Below, one piece after another: positions 48,247 through 59,273 of a stretch of 64,000 nt of DNA. Under the pieces are notes generated by a model that was given only the letters and a program-made list of their open reading frames with translations, was not told where the DNA came from and ran no database searches. The position numbers and the translations under genes were made by a program. Position 1 is the stretch's first letter. Every line of letters begins with the position of its first letter. The stretch comes from Rheum nobile (lineage: Eukaryota > Streptophyta > Magnoliopsida > Caryophyllales > Polygonaceae): assembly GCA_027886185.1 (NCBI GenBank), contig WOAB01000893.1, positions 4,278,001-4,342,000 on the forward strand. Reading direction: 5' to 3'.

Positions 48247-49159
48247 AGCTAATGACGAGCCCTTTGTCGACACCTACGTTCGTCCTTACTTTCCTCCTCT
48301 CGGTTCCGAGAAGCCACCCGCCCCTTTTCCAGAGGCGCTCAAGGAGAGAAGGGTAGTTGACGACAAGGACCTCTTCGAAACTTTTAGCAAGTGTGAGGTC
48401 AACATTCCTTTGCTCAAGCTTGTTAAGAGTATTCCCAAGTATGCTAAGTTCTTGAAGGAGCTGTGCACGATAAAGAGGAACCAAAAGCAGAAGAAAAAGA
48501 AGCAGGTCCAGGTGAGCGAGCAAGTATCTGCTGTATTTCAAAAGCGTTTGCCTAAGAAGTGCAGTGATCCAGGTATGTTCTCTATCCCTTGCATCATTGG
48601 TGAGACAAAGATTGATAAGGCTATGCTAGATCTTGGTGCTGCTATTAATGTGTTACCATTGTTGTTCTATGAGTCCCTTGGTCTGCCACCACTACAGGAC
48701 ACTAGACTAGTTATTCAATTAGCTGATGGAACCAATGTCTACCCGAAAGGGGTTATTGAGGATGTCCTTGTTATGGTAGATACGCTGATTTTTCCCACTG
48801 ATTTTTATGTTCTTGATATGGATGGTGGTACAGGTGCACATATGCTGTTAGGTAGACCTTTCATGAAAACTGCAAATACCACAATTGATGTTAGAAGTGG
48901 GAAATTAACTATGGAATTTGATGGGGATGGAGTTGAATATAACATATATGATATGAAACCCGTCATTAACACCTCTTTGAACTTTGTTGATATAATGAGT
49001 CCTAACCCTTTGGATGAATTGCAACCTATACTAGAGGATCCCATAGTTGACTTGCCTGTCGATATTACTGTATCGTCTAATCTGCATGAAGTCATGGCTT
49101 ATTGGATGAGAATGGTGAGTCTCCTACTTCTCTTTTGGCCATTGGCCCCACTGTGTTAA
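48241..49159 (+). pseudogene. Athila-like aspartic protease region
   Basis: In the shifted frame, EPFVDTYVRPYFPPLG leads to a helical KYAKFLKELC segment, then the protease: GMFSIPCIIGETKIDKAMLD with the catalytic AMLDLGAAINVLP (DLGA in place of the more usual DLGAS) and the MLLGRPFMKTA loop. Coding text shifts frame again near 49100 and goes on to 49380 (KAITKDKVKELLKKRNGLRF), with no reverse transcriptase. Confidence 0.85.
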
Positions 49160-49380
49160 CTCCGAGCGAGAAGCTCGTTCCCTCTATGATGCAGGCCCCT
49201 GAAGTTGAAGTTAAACACCCCCCTGATCGATCTAAGTATGGGGGGAAGGCGATTACGAAAGACAAGGTGAAAGAGCTGTTGAAGAAGAGGAATGGTCTAA
49301 GGTTCAAACCCTTCCATGATTGGTTCAGGAAGGAGGTGCTGAATGAGAGGGTACCTAAAGAACCCGATGCTGTGGATTAA

Positions 49381-50764
49381 GGTTGTTCGAATAGTATGTC
49401 AAGCCATGACAATAACTAAGGCGCTGTCCGGGAGGCAACCCGAGGTATGTTTTTCTTTCTTTGCTTTTCTTTCTTTGTTTTTGCATTTTCTTTAGTGTGT
49501 TTTTGCTTTGTTTTTGTTCTTGTTTTTGTTTCCGACTAACCTACAGGGAAGAGACCCATGCCTATTGAAGAAGGTGTTTCCACACCAATGTAAGTCTCTT
49601 CCTTCTCTGCACTAAGTCACCCCCTGAAAAAACCTTAAACGGGGGGCAAAAAAAAAAAAAAAGAATAATCAGAATATGAAAAAAAAAAGAGTTCTACCGT
49701 AGGCCAACTGTCCAGAGTTCCCCATGGAGAGACAGTGCGCATCATGTTGTCAAAGGAGGAGACATTAGCCCTACACATTATTTGGCAACGATGATGGCCC
49801 TATAGTCGACAGCTGAGGAGGAGGACCACTCATGGCCCACACCACGATCATATCTGGGCCCATTTTTAATGGCATTTGAAGGCCGTGCAACCCTGTTATC
49901 ATTGTTCACCACTATTCACCAAAGTGGTTCCCTTTGGTTGCACAGTAGGAAGAAGACACTGGAGTTGATGAGAACACCCAACACCGGACCTGCGCATATG
50001 GAGTACACCGCCAGCGACACCTACAGTGTCCAAGCAGCTTGGCGACGTTTGTGAGTTATTTTTTGCTTTTCCCTGTGCTTTATTCTTTTGTCTTTCATTA
50101 CATTGAGGACAATGAAATGTTTAAGCATGGGGGAGAGTTCTATACTTGCTACGTCGTTGAGGAGAAAAATGAATAAAAAGGAGAAAAAGGCAAAAATTTG
50201 AAAAAAGGCAAAAATTGAAATCCTGGGATAGGTCGAAAACCCGAAAGGGCGGCCTAGGTAATAAGCAGATGGCTTGGACCAGCATTAGGCTGGGATAATA
50301 ATTGGTCAAGAGTGACGTGAGCTTATGTTAGCACATCTATGAAAAAACTACGAGTGGCTTGGTGAAAACCCGAAAGGGCGCCTTGGCAAAATGAGCGAAA
50401 AAGAAGAAGAGTGATTTTAGGATTTCTCATTATTCTTGGCGAGGCATCATAAGAAGAGGAGTCAAATAAGGATTGTCGGGTAGGTCACTCTGGGAGACAT
50501 AAGGAGTCATAGATGGAGGCTAGGATTAGAAGTCACTCACGCTTTTGGATGTCCGGGTTAAGCTTGGGGGAAGTACTCTGCTTGCCCCCAGGTTTGTTGA
50601 TGATGAGGATGTGTTGTAGATGAGATTGGCGCCAGGAGCTTGGCATGGGTTAGGTGACTCTTAGTTGGAGGAGATGCTTCCTGAGACCTTGTGTGCTACA
50701 TTGGAGGAGTGAACTTTCTTTTAGTTTACTCGAGGACGAGCAAAGGTCTAAGCATGGGGGAATT
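49381..50764 (+). other. 3' untranslated part and polypurine tract of the Athila-like element
   Basis: No conserved frame. Contains A-runs (49649-49689), the phrase AAAACCCGAAAGGGCG twice (50233 and 50363) and two purine tracts, AGCATGGGGGAGAG near 50124 and AGCATGGGGGAATT at 50751-50764. The second abuts the 3' LTR and is the functional one by position. Confidence 0.7.
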
Positions 50765-51881
50765 TGATAAGCGCTACTTTGTAGGGCTTAAATAAGAGTC
50801 ATTAGAGGGTTTATTGGTGCCATTCGGGTAGATTTAGGCACATTCATGTGCATGGCGTTTGGGGGCAAAGTTTGGTGTTATTAGGAGTGTTTAAGCTATA
50901 TTGGAGATCACTGGAGACACTGAGGAGGAAGCCACCAATAGAAGATGCCAATGGAGTGAAGAGATGTGCTAAGAAGTGGTGCGAGGCAAGCTAGGAGAAG
51001 AAGAAGACGAGTCTGGAGACCACCGCCCCCGGCGGTGTGAAGATGGCCGCCCCCAGCGACAAGAAGAGCTGACGCCTGGCCACGGCAGCTTACCGCCCCC
51101 CGCGGCAGGAAGGCCACCGCACCCCGCGGTGGTAAGGCGCTGACGAGATTTATTTCTGTTTTTCTTTTATCCGAGACTTTATATTTCGGAATGTTATTAT
51201 TTCCTTATTTTATTCCATATTGGTTTCCTAGTATTTAAGATTATTTTAGAACACTTTGTGGTTAACGCTAGTTGCCACCGTTTTACGTATTTTTCTCTCA
51301 CAAACCCTAATGGAGAACTAAACCTTCATTGTTGCACTTCACAGTTTGAAGCCAGCAATTGATTGGTTGTGAGTTTTCTACTCTTGTTCGTTTTCCTATC
51401 TAGTTGGATTAATTCTCTTGTGCTTGATTGATTATTGGTTTATGTTGATTTATCTAGATTGATCACCTAGGTTTATTGATATCTTCCTAATTGCTAGGAC
51501 TTGTGATTCCGGGTTCGGGTTGCATATCTAGTAGCGAGCACGATTGTTGCGTATAGGGGATCCGAGCGCTTCATCGTGAGAGAGAGTTAATTGCATGCTT
51601 ATAGTAACAGGTTGTTTCTACTGCATGTATCTTGTTGAATCCTTGGTTGAATGCTATTGCTTCATTGAGTCTTGAAGGTTTTCCTGCGAACTTATTTACT
51701 TGCTTTGTTTACTTTGGTTACGATAAACATAAACAAACCCCCCCTAGTTCCTAGTTGGTGACTTACAATTACAAGAATTGATAACCTGACTCTCTGTGGG
51801 ATCGACCCTGACTTGCTTGTTATACTCTTTAGTAGGTGTTTTAGGATTTCTTTGATTAGGCATACGACTTTAGCCCTGTCA
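50765..51881 (+). repeat. Athila-like 3' LTR with internal deletion
   Basis: Matches the 5' LTR except for ~185 bp missing between GAAGGTTTTC and CTGCGAAC. In the 5' LTR the deleted block is flanked by TTTTC and TTTCC, so a short-homology deletion is likely. Confidence 0.92.
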
Positions 51882-51886
51882 TGTCC

Positions 51887-53396
51887 TAATCCCTGTTTTA
51901 AATTAATTACCAGTCCAACTAGTCCCGGTAATCCTAACTATTAAACAATCAAGAAACTATCAAGATTCAATTTAACAGCAGCAGTAAGCTCATGAATAGA
52001 TAGGCTCATGCAATACTTAACAACTAGTTAGTACTCGACATGCAATCAATTCCCTTCACAATAAACATTCACAACTAGTTCCTGTAAATCGTGGTTGCTA
52101 CTCTGAATTAGGGATGAACAATATTAATCTCAACAAGTTGACCAGATTAGGAGAACTAGCACTATAGATAATACCAATCTCAACTAGTTCGTCAGGCTAG
52201 GGAGACTAATATTAATAATACTAATCACAACAATTGATGAACTAGATCAACCAATAGCATTCAAAACCCTAATCCTGCAATATGAATAATACCAATAAAA
52301 CTAGGTGATCAGGCTAGAGAAATCAATAAAACTCAATGGGATGAAGCACAAGAGAATCATAACATTCAAGGAAAGAACAAGAAATAATCTCAATATCAAG
52401 TTCAAACCAAGGCTTCAATTGTCTAGCAAAAAACAAAACAAAGAACTAAACTAAGAAAAGGGAAAAGAGGAAGAAAGGTAAAACCCAACTTGGGGTAGAA
52501 CCCAACTTACAAAACTGATGTTCTAAAGGAAGAATATAAAGACTTTACAAAACCTAATTTCCTAAAAGATAACAATAACAATCTTCTAAAAATAAAACAA
52601 ACGAACTAAAAAGAAATAAAATAAGCTAAAGCTTCTCGGACGAAAATCGCGTCTCCGCACCGCGCCAGGAAAGGAAATTCGCGACCGCAAAAATATTTCC
52701 GGGACCGCGGAAATGCTTATGTCGCCAATCCGCTATAGCGGAAATCTTTCCGCACCCGCGGATTTCTCTGGTGCGCTCCCGCGGCTCTCTCTCATCGCGA
52801 CACTCCTCACGTGCTTCTCCTATAGTGGCTTCTTGGCCTTCATCTCCTCAATGCTTCAATACTCCACTAAAATATTCCTTTTCACCACTTCTTCTCTACA
52901 ACTTCATTCTCCTAAAATGTCTTCTAAACCCATACAAAATGGTACCTAATATCCAGTAACAACTCCTAGTTATGCACTATAAAGTAGAGCGGATCAATTG
53001 AATATCCAGGGAAGGGGTGAGAAAGACACAAACGCGGGTGAGTAGAAACTAACGCAGCGTCGTGTAGTCGGGGAGCAGGCTAGCAGGAGGAATTACTCTT
53101 GGGGAAGTGCGATGAAACTCCTGGGAATTGCCCCGTCTCGAAGGGCCAACAGGAGGAACACAACCACAACCTCATCTGAAACACAAACTCGATCCATACA
53201 CCCAAGACCACCTCCACACAAAGAGAATGCTTCTCATGACATGTTTGACATGACGGATAGGAGTTGGTTGAAAATTTTGGTTTATGAATGGAAGTAAATT
53301 TGTGGTTTAATTGAGAGTTAGAAAAGTTGTTAAGTGTGATAGTTTGAGGATAAAATGATTCTTGTTTGATTCTTTCAGGTTACACTTAAATCTATA
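51887..53396. other. Old repeat-like DNA right of the Athila-like element
   Basis: 51887-52960 with 45015-45293 looks like one minus-strand retroelement LTR split by the insertion. Leftward, 45090 reads GATTCTCTGTAGGATTCGACCC, typical of the 3' end of Athila-type LTRs, and 52620-52800 has GC-rich CCGCGGAAAT blocks. Ends and target duplication were not resolved. A small frame at 53112-53297 has no motif. Confidence 0.4.
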
Positions 53397-53430
53397 CTAG
53401 GTGTATGACCCCCGTTCTTCGCACAGGGTT
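53397..53430 (-). mobile_element. Helitron-type 3' terminus, minus strand
   Basis: Leftward the end reads CCCTGTGCGAAGAACGGGGG, an imperfect hairpin, then TCATACACCTAG followed by T (53396). It resembles the 40650 terminus but is inverted and more decayed. The element body would lie to the right; its 5' end was not found. Confidence 0.55.
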
Positions 53431-53832
53431 GGTGTAGTACCTTTTTGAAATTGTGTTTAAATTGCAATTTTCGTAGTTTACAGATGCTGTCAGAATAATA
53501 TCGGGAGGTGTTTCGGAAGATTCAGAAGAAGTAACGCGTAAAACCTGTGAAAGAAGAGGTGTTTTTAGAATGTGATGAATATGATTGCACGATGGTTAGG
53601 CACGGTAAAGTAAGCGTGATATGTGCATCAGAGGGCAAGGAAGTTGATTAAAGGATGTGTTAAACATGAAGGTGGCGTCGTTCGGCTGAGGCATCATGCG
53701 ACGTCGAGGCTCATCAATTGGAGCGCGTTTTTTCATGATGGCCGAGTACTTATTTATTTCGCAAGGAGTTGGAATGGCAAGAATGTTATGCTACTTTGGT
53801 GATGACACATGTCAACGCGTGCAATCATAAAA

Positions 53833-54585
53833 CCCTCATTCATGGTGAATGCGTGAGGCAATTACTGTGAGCGCGTGAGTCAAGCAATGTGATCTAAGGA
53901 AAGGAGTGAGAGTGAATTTGCGGTGTGTAATAAAATCCTCATTCATGGTGAATGCGTGAGGCAATTACTGTGAGCTTGGTGCTTCGCAAGCAATCATGGT
54001 AAAACCCGCATTCATGGTAAAACCCACATTCATGGTGAACGCGTGAGGCAATTGCGAAAGAAGAGGTGGTTTTAGAATACCATGAATATGAGAGTACGAT
54101 GGTAAAACCCGAATTCATGGTGAATGCGTGAGGCAATTGCGAAAGAAGAGGTGGTTTTAGAATGCCACGAATATGAGAGTACGATGGTTAGACAGGGCAA
54201 AGGCATCGCGATATGTGAATCGGAAGAACACGAGCTTGATTAAAGGACTGATAAACATGAAGTTGGCTTCAGTCAGTTGAGACATCGTTGGATGTCGCGT
54301 GGCAACCATGAAATGTGATCGCGTTCTTTCGTGATGATATATCACGAGGTTATGCTGTTTTTCCTTTCGTAACGCATTGCAACGTCAAGAATGTAAGGGT
54401 AATTTGTTTTGGTGTTGATACACCTCAACACGTGTAAGGTTTCAAAAGTTGCGCGATGTAACAAATTCCTATAGTGATGGTGAACGCGTGAGTTAAGCAA
54501 TGTGATTCCAGGAAAGGAGTGATAGTGAATTTGCGCTGATTAATTAAACCTCCATTGATGGTGAACGTGAGTCAATTAATGTGAG
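53833..54585 (+). repeat. Irregular direct repeats around ATGGTGAATGCGTGAGGCAATT
   Basis: The phrase ATTCATGGTGAATGCGTGAGG and close variants recur at 53833, 53942, 54029, 54114, 54475 and 54552. A linked phrase CGAAAGAAGAGGTGGTTTTAGAAT recurs at 54057 and 54138 (related at 53548). Subrepeats of this kind are common in the U3 part of large LTRs. Confidence 0.75.
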
Positions 54586-54704
54586 CTTGCGAGAACGCGT
54601 TTGATGGCCGCGTGTATGCGTTGTAATTCGTAAGACATCCCAATGGTTCTTTTTCAGTGATGGGCTTTTGCTTAATGGGCCCGCTCCGGACCGGCCCATC
54701 GGAT

Positions 54705-54745
54705 CCTTTATATAAGAGCGGGGAGGGGTGGGAAACTTACACTGC
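54705..54745 (+). promoter_or_regulatory. TATA box of a probable LTR promoter
   Basis: CCTTTATATAAGAGCGGGG followed ~30 bp later by a pyrimidine-rich start region, upstream of the retroelement reading frame at 55378. Confidence 0.5.
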
Positions 54746-55377
54746 ATCCTTCTCTTTTTCTCTTTGTCAAGGGTTTCGAGATGATTGGATTTCTCCCCCA
54801 TTGTTCTGCTTTCAGGATCCTCCTCTTCATCGTGTTTGTTGGAAATAGTCTGGTAAATTAACTCCTTTACTTTATGATTTGTGAATGTGGTTGGTTTATT
54901 GTTCGAGCTTTCCATGTTTTTGTGGATGATTGCACTATTTTCTTATTCTCTCTCTTACGCCGCTTCATCTTTCTATTTTTCACGCTTCTGGGTGATGCTG
55001 GTGGTGGAGAGTTGCTCCGATGGATGGTCTTTTGAGAATGTAGAGATGTGGAGGTGTGGGGGGGATCACATAGGCCGTTTTGGGTGTCCCCTTTTGTTAT
55101 AGATTGTAAGGATTCGATGTTGGTTCTCACAGTGACGCTTCCTCTTGTTCTCTTCATCTTTGGAAACTTCGCCTCTAGATCTTTCGACAGGTTCATCTGT
55201 TCCCATTTTCTTATTTATCGCATTTTTCTTGTAAATGAATTTTTTTTCGCTTGTGCGATTCCACTTTCTTTTTTTAATTGCGCGATATGCCACTCTTTGT
55301 TTGAGAATAAATTCTTTTCTCCTTTTCTGATAGGACCTTTTTTAGCGCGCGCAATTGTCATTCTCTATCTCTTTATC

Positions 55378-56409
55378 ATGTCAAGCGAAACGAACTCAGG
55401 GAGTGGCGATGCATATGGTAGAGCTGTGGAGAATGCATATACAGAGTATAAATTTGCCACGAGTCCGGAGGATGAACCCGCGTCTTCTTCTTCAACTGAG
55501 TCATCGCGAGAAATTACAACTAAAGTAGTTCCGAAGAGGCGAGCGACGCGCGTTGATAGGACAAGGGCCAAGCGCGTGATCTCTTCTCCCTCTGCGGAAA
55601 ATAGATCTTCTAGCAATAATCAAGAAGAAAGAGCGCAGAGCATGGAGAGTTTCACGAGCCACCGGTTGGTCGTTGATCCTCAACCTATTCCCGCGGTGAT
55701 TAAAGATGAGATTCCAATGATAAAGGGCCATTCAGGAACGGATCTGCGCAGTTTTGGAGAAGCCACCACTGTATCGATGTCCACCCTAGAGGATCTAGTG
55801 TGATTAATTCCATGGCCAGCAGGGATTGAACTTTGTCTTCCTGAAAGAGGGGGGACTTCATTGGCGCGGTATGAAAATTGCATGATCATTTTTGTTGCAA
55901 GCGTTGAGGCTGGATTCCGTCTTCCTTTGCCTGACTTCTTTCGCGATTTCTTAAGGCTCATTAATCTGAATCCTACCCAATTGTACCCTAACGCGTGGAG
56001 ATACCTTTGTGGGTACACGATGCGATGTTATCACGTTGGGCTTTCTCCTGATGCCCACAACATGCTTAAGATCTTCACTTTAAAATTCGAAAAGGGTTTC
56101 TGCAACCTTAGCTTACCCACTCTAAATGTGATAAGCAAGCCTTCCAACGTGGGCAAATGGAAGGACAAATGGTTTTTGGCGCGATGTTCTTGTTACGCGG
56201 TGTTCAATTGTCAACTATTTCCTGGTCCTTTTCTGCGTCCGGAGAAGGGAGATCAGAAGGAAATTGAGGCGTGCAAAAAGAAGTTTCGAAATGAGGGCAA
56301 TGCCCCATTTCGAAATTTCTTTTTGCACGCCTCAATTTCCCTTTTTAACGACTCCTTGACGCCGTTAAAAAAGGTTGCATGCTCCTATGCAAAGCACAAG
56401 CATCATTAG
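55378..56409 (+). pseudogene. Retroelement ORF with 'putative gypsy type transposon' domain
   Basis: A single frame from ATG 55378 with one stop, TGA 55801-55803. The first ~140 codons are Ser/Glu/Arg-rich and disordered, with a basic KRRATRVDRTRAKR patch. After the stop, IPWPAGIELCLPERGG, GFRLPLPDFFRDFLRLINLNPTQLYPNAWRYLCGY and KWKDKWFLARC match the domain found in the extra frame ahead of gag in Tat/Ogre-type elements (PF04195-like, from memory). Its biochemical role is unknown. The frame then runs into inverted repeats at 56259, where the homology ends, so the protein is truncated. The promoter-like TATA at 54709 fits an upstream LTR. Confidence 0.72.
56259..56396. other. Three consecutive hairpins
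   Basis: First: 56259-56298 pairs with 56302-56340 (arms GGAAATTGAGGCGTGC...AAATG with one mismatch and one indel), centre GGGCAATGCCC. Second: CCTTTTTAACG at about 56339-56349 pairs with CGTTAAAAAAGG at 56363-56374. Third: TTGCAT pairs with ATGCAA near 56375-56392 around a 6-base loop. They follow each other with no gaps at the broken end of the retroelement frame. Confidence 0.9.
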
Positions 56410-56636
56410 TATATGAGCAGAGATTTAGTAACACAGTCTTTGATGCGTACAAATTTTAGATATCTAAATGTGTGGGAAAGACACACAAACCTCTTATGGC
56501 TTTATGTGGAACACATGCGCCTTTACACCGAGCATGAATTCAGCTGTACGGGTCTGAGCACATAAGGACAGCGAACTAGTTCCATCATGCGCTGAAAACT
56601 CAAAATACAACCTACAATACGAGTCGACAGAATCTG

Positions 56637-57260
56637 TCAATGAAGCTGAAAGTAGATGACATAAAAATCCATTATATACATTTGCATATTAAAGCACATA
56701 CTTGGCAACACATTCAGAAGCTCTCTTGCAGGAACTGCAAATGTATTTCTCGCCAAACGAAAACTCACACCCTCTACCACAATGCTTGCATCCAAATGTT
56801 GTCCTAATAGAGCCCTCCTCGAAATCCTTTGCATATGCGAGCACCTTAATGAGGCCGCCAACCGTCATCTCATGCGACTACAGCAAACCATGAACTACAG
56901 ACGTTTGTAAAAGATGCGTAACGTCAGACTCATGTACCTGCATAGCTAATGCCTGAGCAATTGTTTTGCTATCAACAGTAGTTCTTTTCTGAAGCGACTC
57001 CATAAGGGCGCGATACCTTTTCTCGACCAGAATAACATTCGCAGCAGACCTAAAACGAAAATTACAGGCGTAACGAAAGTAGAAGATTCACCGCCATCAA
57101 AGAATAAAGTAAAAACTAAAAGTGAAATTACGTACCAATCCTTAACGTCGCGGCCTCATGGATCATCAGGGAAGAAGGTCACGCGACATTCAAAATGGCC
57201 AGAAAAAGAGTATGATCCTGTACGTATGAAAATATGTGAATGTAAAAGGGATACTCAGAT
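56637..57260 (-). CDS. Spliceable Cys-rich gene fragment of unknown family
   Basis: Three exons can be read leftward with good splice sites. About 57223-57134 (SYSFSGHFECRVTFFPDDP, TGA, GRDVKDW), acceptor ACAG and donor GTACGTAA. About 57054-56944 (SAANVILVEKRYRALMESLQKRTTVDSKTIAQALAMQ), donor GTACAT. About 56876-56706 (MTVGGLIKVLAYAKDF, then CKHCGRGCEFSF...YICSSCKRASEC), donor GTATGT. They join in phase. The last exon has a CxxC...CxxC arrangement like a zinc ribbon. One in-frame TGA in the first exon suggests decay. I do not recognise the family. Position between Helitron-type and retroelement pieces suggests capture, but it could be the tail of a real gene. Confidence 0.45.
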
Positions 57261-57363
57261 GACCAAATCATCTGAATGTCTATGCACACGTAGATATGAG
57301 AAGAAAGAATGATGTCGTCGTACCGCGATAGAAACTCTTATGTAAGTTTCGGGTATGGATTAT

Positions 57364-57515
57364 ATGGACGGAGTAATACCGCTCTGTCCTTGACAATCAA
57401 TTCATAATGACGGCTTAATATCTCGCGGGCCTCGGCTTACATGGACTGAGTAATATCGCGCTGTCCTTGACGATCAGTTCAAAACGACAGCCTAATACCG
57501 CTAGTGCCGTGTCGA
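57364..57515 (+). repeat. Tandem duplication of about 77 bp
   Basis: TGGACGGAGTAATACCGCTCTGTCCTTGAC... at 57364 recurs at 57441 as TGGACTGAGTAATATCGCGCTGTCCTTGAC..., each followed by AATACCGC/AATATCTCGC. Confidence 0.8.
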
Positions 57516-57856
57516 TCAAATGAGAAAGTGCATCATTCAAATGAGAAAATCAAAGCAAAACAAACTAAGTAAAGTCGCATGCAAACGAGAGCAGTAAATG
57601 AGAACCAAAAAAGCAATTCACACAGCAACATTCAGTAAGCACACAAAGACCCAACTGATAAAGAAACAAGCAGTTTGAATTCACTTGCCTTTGATCAAAG
57701 GAGCAATCCGTATGCACAGATATAAACAGACGACACTGAACCAGATTGTGCATATCATCACATCGCGGCGAATAAACTATATATAGTGGAGCACATATGC
57801 AGTATGTATAAGGTGAGCAAGTGGAGGAAGAAATCATTACCCTGAAGCGCTGGTGC

Positions 57857-58235
57857 ATCAAGAAGGTGTACCTGTCATGCCCACACACAAAAAACAGTAA
57901 AGATATATTAGAACACCTGACTAATGAAAATGGAACATCCTCTAAGCTACACGTACTACAATTCTGCACTATAAAGGTTTGGCAGCCTGACACGTACGCA
58001 TTAAAGCATGCAAAATTCACCTTAGGCCAACTCCGGCTTTTAGCATCAAGAAGGTATACCTGTCATGCCCACAAAAAAAACCAATAGTAAAGATATATTA
58101 GAACACCTGACTAATGAAAATGGAACATCTTCCAAGCTACACGTACTACAATTCTGCACTATAAAGGTTTGACAGCCTGACACGTACGCATTAAAGCATG
58201 CAAAATTCACCTTAGGCCAACTCCGGCTTTTAGGT
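57857..58235 (+). repeat. Tandem duplication of about 188 bp
   Basis: ATCAAGAAGGTGTACCTGTCATGCCC... to ...CAACTCCGGCTTTTAG occurs at 57857-58044 and again at 58045-58235 with few changes. On the minus strand each copy carries an intron-acceptor-like GGGCATGACAG before a short GTACACCTTCTTGATGC coding-like stretch, so an exon boundary may have been duplicated. Confidence 0.9.
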
Positions 58236-58240
58236 ATAGT

Positions 58241-59256
58241 TGATATATAAAAATATATAAGAATAAAAGAGTGAACATGTTTTTAATTTGGTTAGAAATA
58301 ACGTAGTGAACTATGAGGCTCGTTAGACAAATTAGAAGCCCGATCAGAGAAAGGGTTTAAATTTGTACTTTTGATCAAGCTTGCTCAAGAAGCTAAAAGA
58401 ATTAATAAAAATTTATGCACAAAAGGATAAGAGATAACAAGTGTACTAAGTACGCTGCTTCCCAACTTTGTTTTTTTTTTTCCTTTGTTTTGTTTTTTAG
58501 AATTCATGTAGGTTGTTCAGCTTTTTGACAAGGTTGAATTGTGCAACTTGCCAAAGGCAGCAGACAAGAAGGTGAATGATTGTTCTGCCATGGAAATATC
58601 AAGCACGAAACAAGTGCAACCGTGCAAGGAGTGTGGTGGTGGCGACCGACAATGGAGGTACGACAGGGTGCAGCAAGGGAAAAGGAAGATAATAATAAAA
58701 TACTATCAATCATGAGCTTGCATAGCAAGAAAGAAATTTGGATCAATGGTCATATGCTTCCCAAGAGGCCAAGGACTTGTGTGTGTTACGACGAGGTTGC
58801 GAAATTGAACAAGTTGGTTCAAATGTATTCCAAGTAGTTTGATAATGTGATTTGTAAATTAGGTTTTTCTAGTGTGTGCTCATTGGCATATGCTAATAAA
58901 CCTAAATAGGAAATTCATTTTCAAAATATTTCCTAATAGAGAATTGGTAAACCCTTGGCAAATAAGATTAAATTAATGGCTAAACAAATAATTACTAAAA
59001 AATGAGTTAACACTAGAAAAAACCTTGTCAATTATGGATACATGGTTATTGGGATAATAACATGAGGCAATACAGTTGAAATTGGTAGCAAACTTTCTAA
59101 AGCATAAGAGGTAGGAATTTTGGTATTCAAAATAATTTGTATACTTGATATGATAGTAGATTTTCCAGATAGGAAACCCATCAAGTAGAATATGAAAATA
59201 AAGATAAACAGTCATAGGTAAACGTAAGCAGAGTATACCAGATATTAATCGGTTTA
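58241..59256. other. AT-rich DNA with weak coding remnants
   Basis: Around 58505-58840 the plus strand has short protein-like phrases (QLFDKVELCNLPKAADKKV, PCKECGGGDRQWRYDRV, MLPKRPRTCVCYDEVAKLNKL) in different frames. This may be a decayed gene piece of unknown family. Nothing else supported. Confidence 0.35.
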
Positions 59257-59273
59257 TCAAATCCCATGGTCTT

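Larger units (their letters stand above)
45294..51881 (+). mobile_element. Athila-like gag-protease-only LTR element (non-autonomous)
   Basis: LTRs 45294-46595 (1302 bp) and 50765-51881 (1117 bp), target duplication TGTCC at 45289-45293 and 51882-51886, primer-binding site TGGCGCCGTTGCCGGGAAG typical of Athila-type elements (tRNA-Asp), and a purine tract before the 3' LTR. The interior holds gag and an aspartic protease but no reverse transcriptase, RNase H or integrase. The element must have moved with enzymes from a relative. The 3' LTR lacks ~185 bp present in the 5' LTR. Confidence 0.92.
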
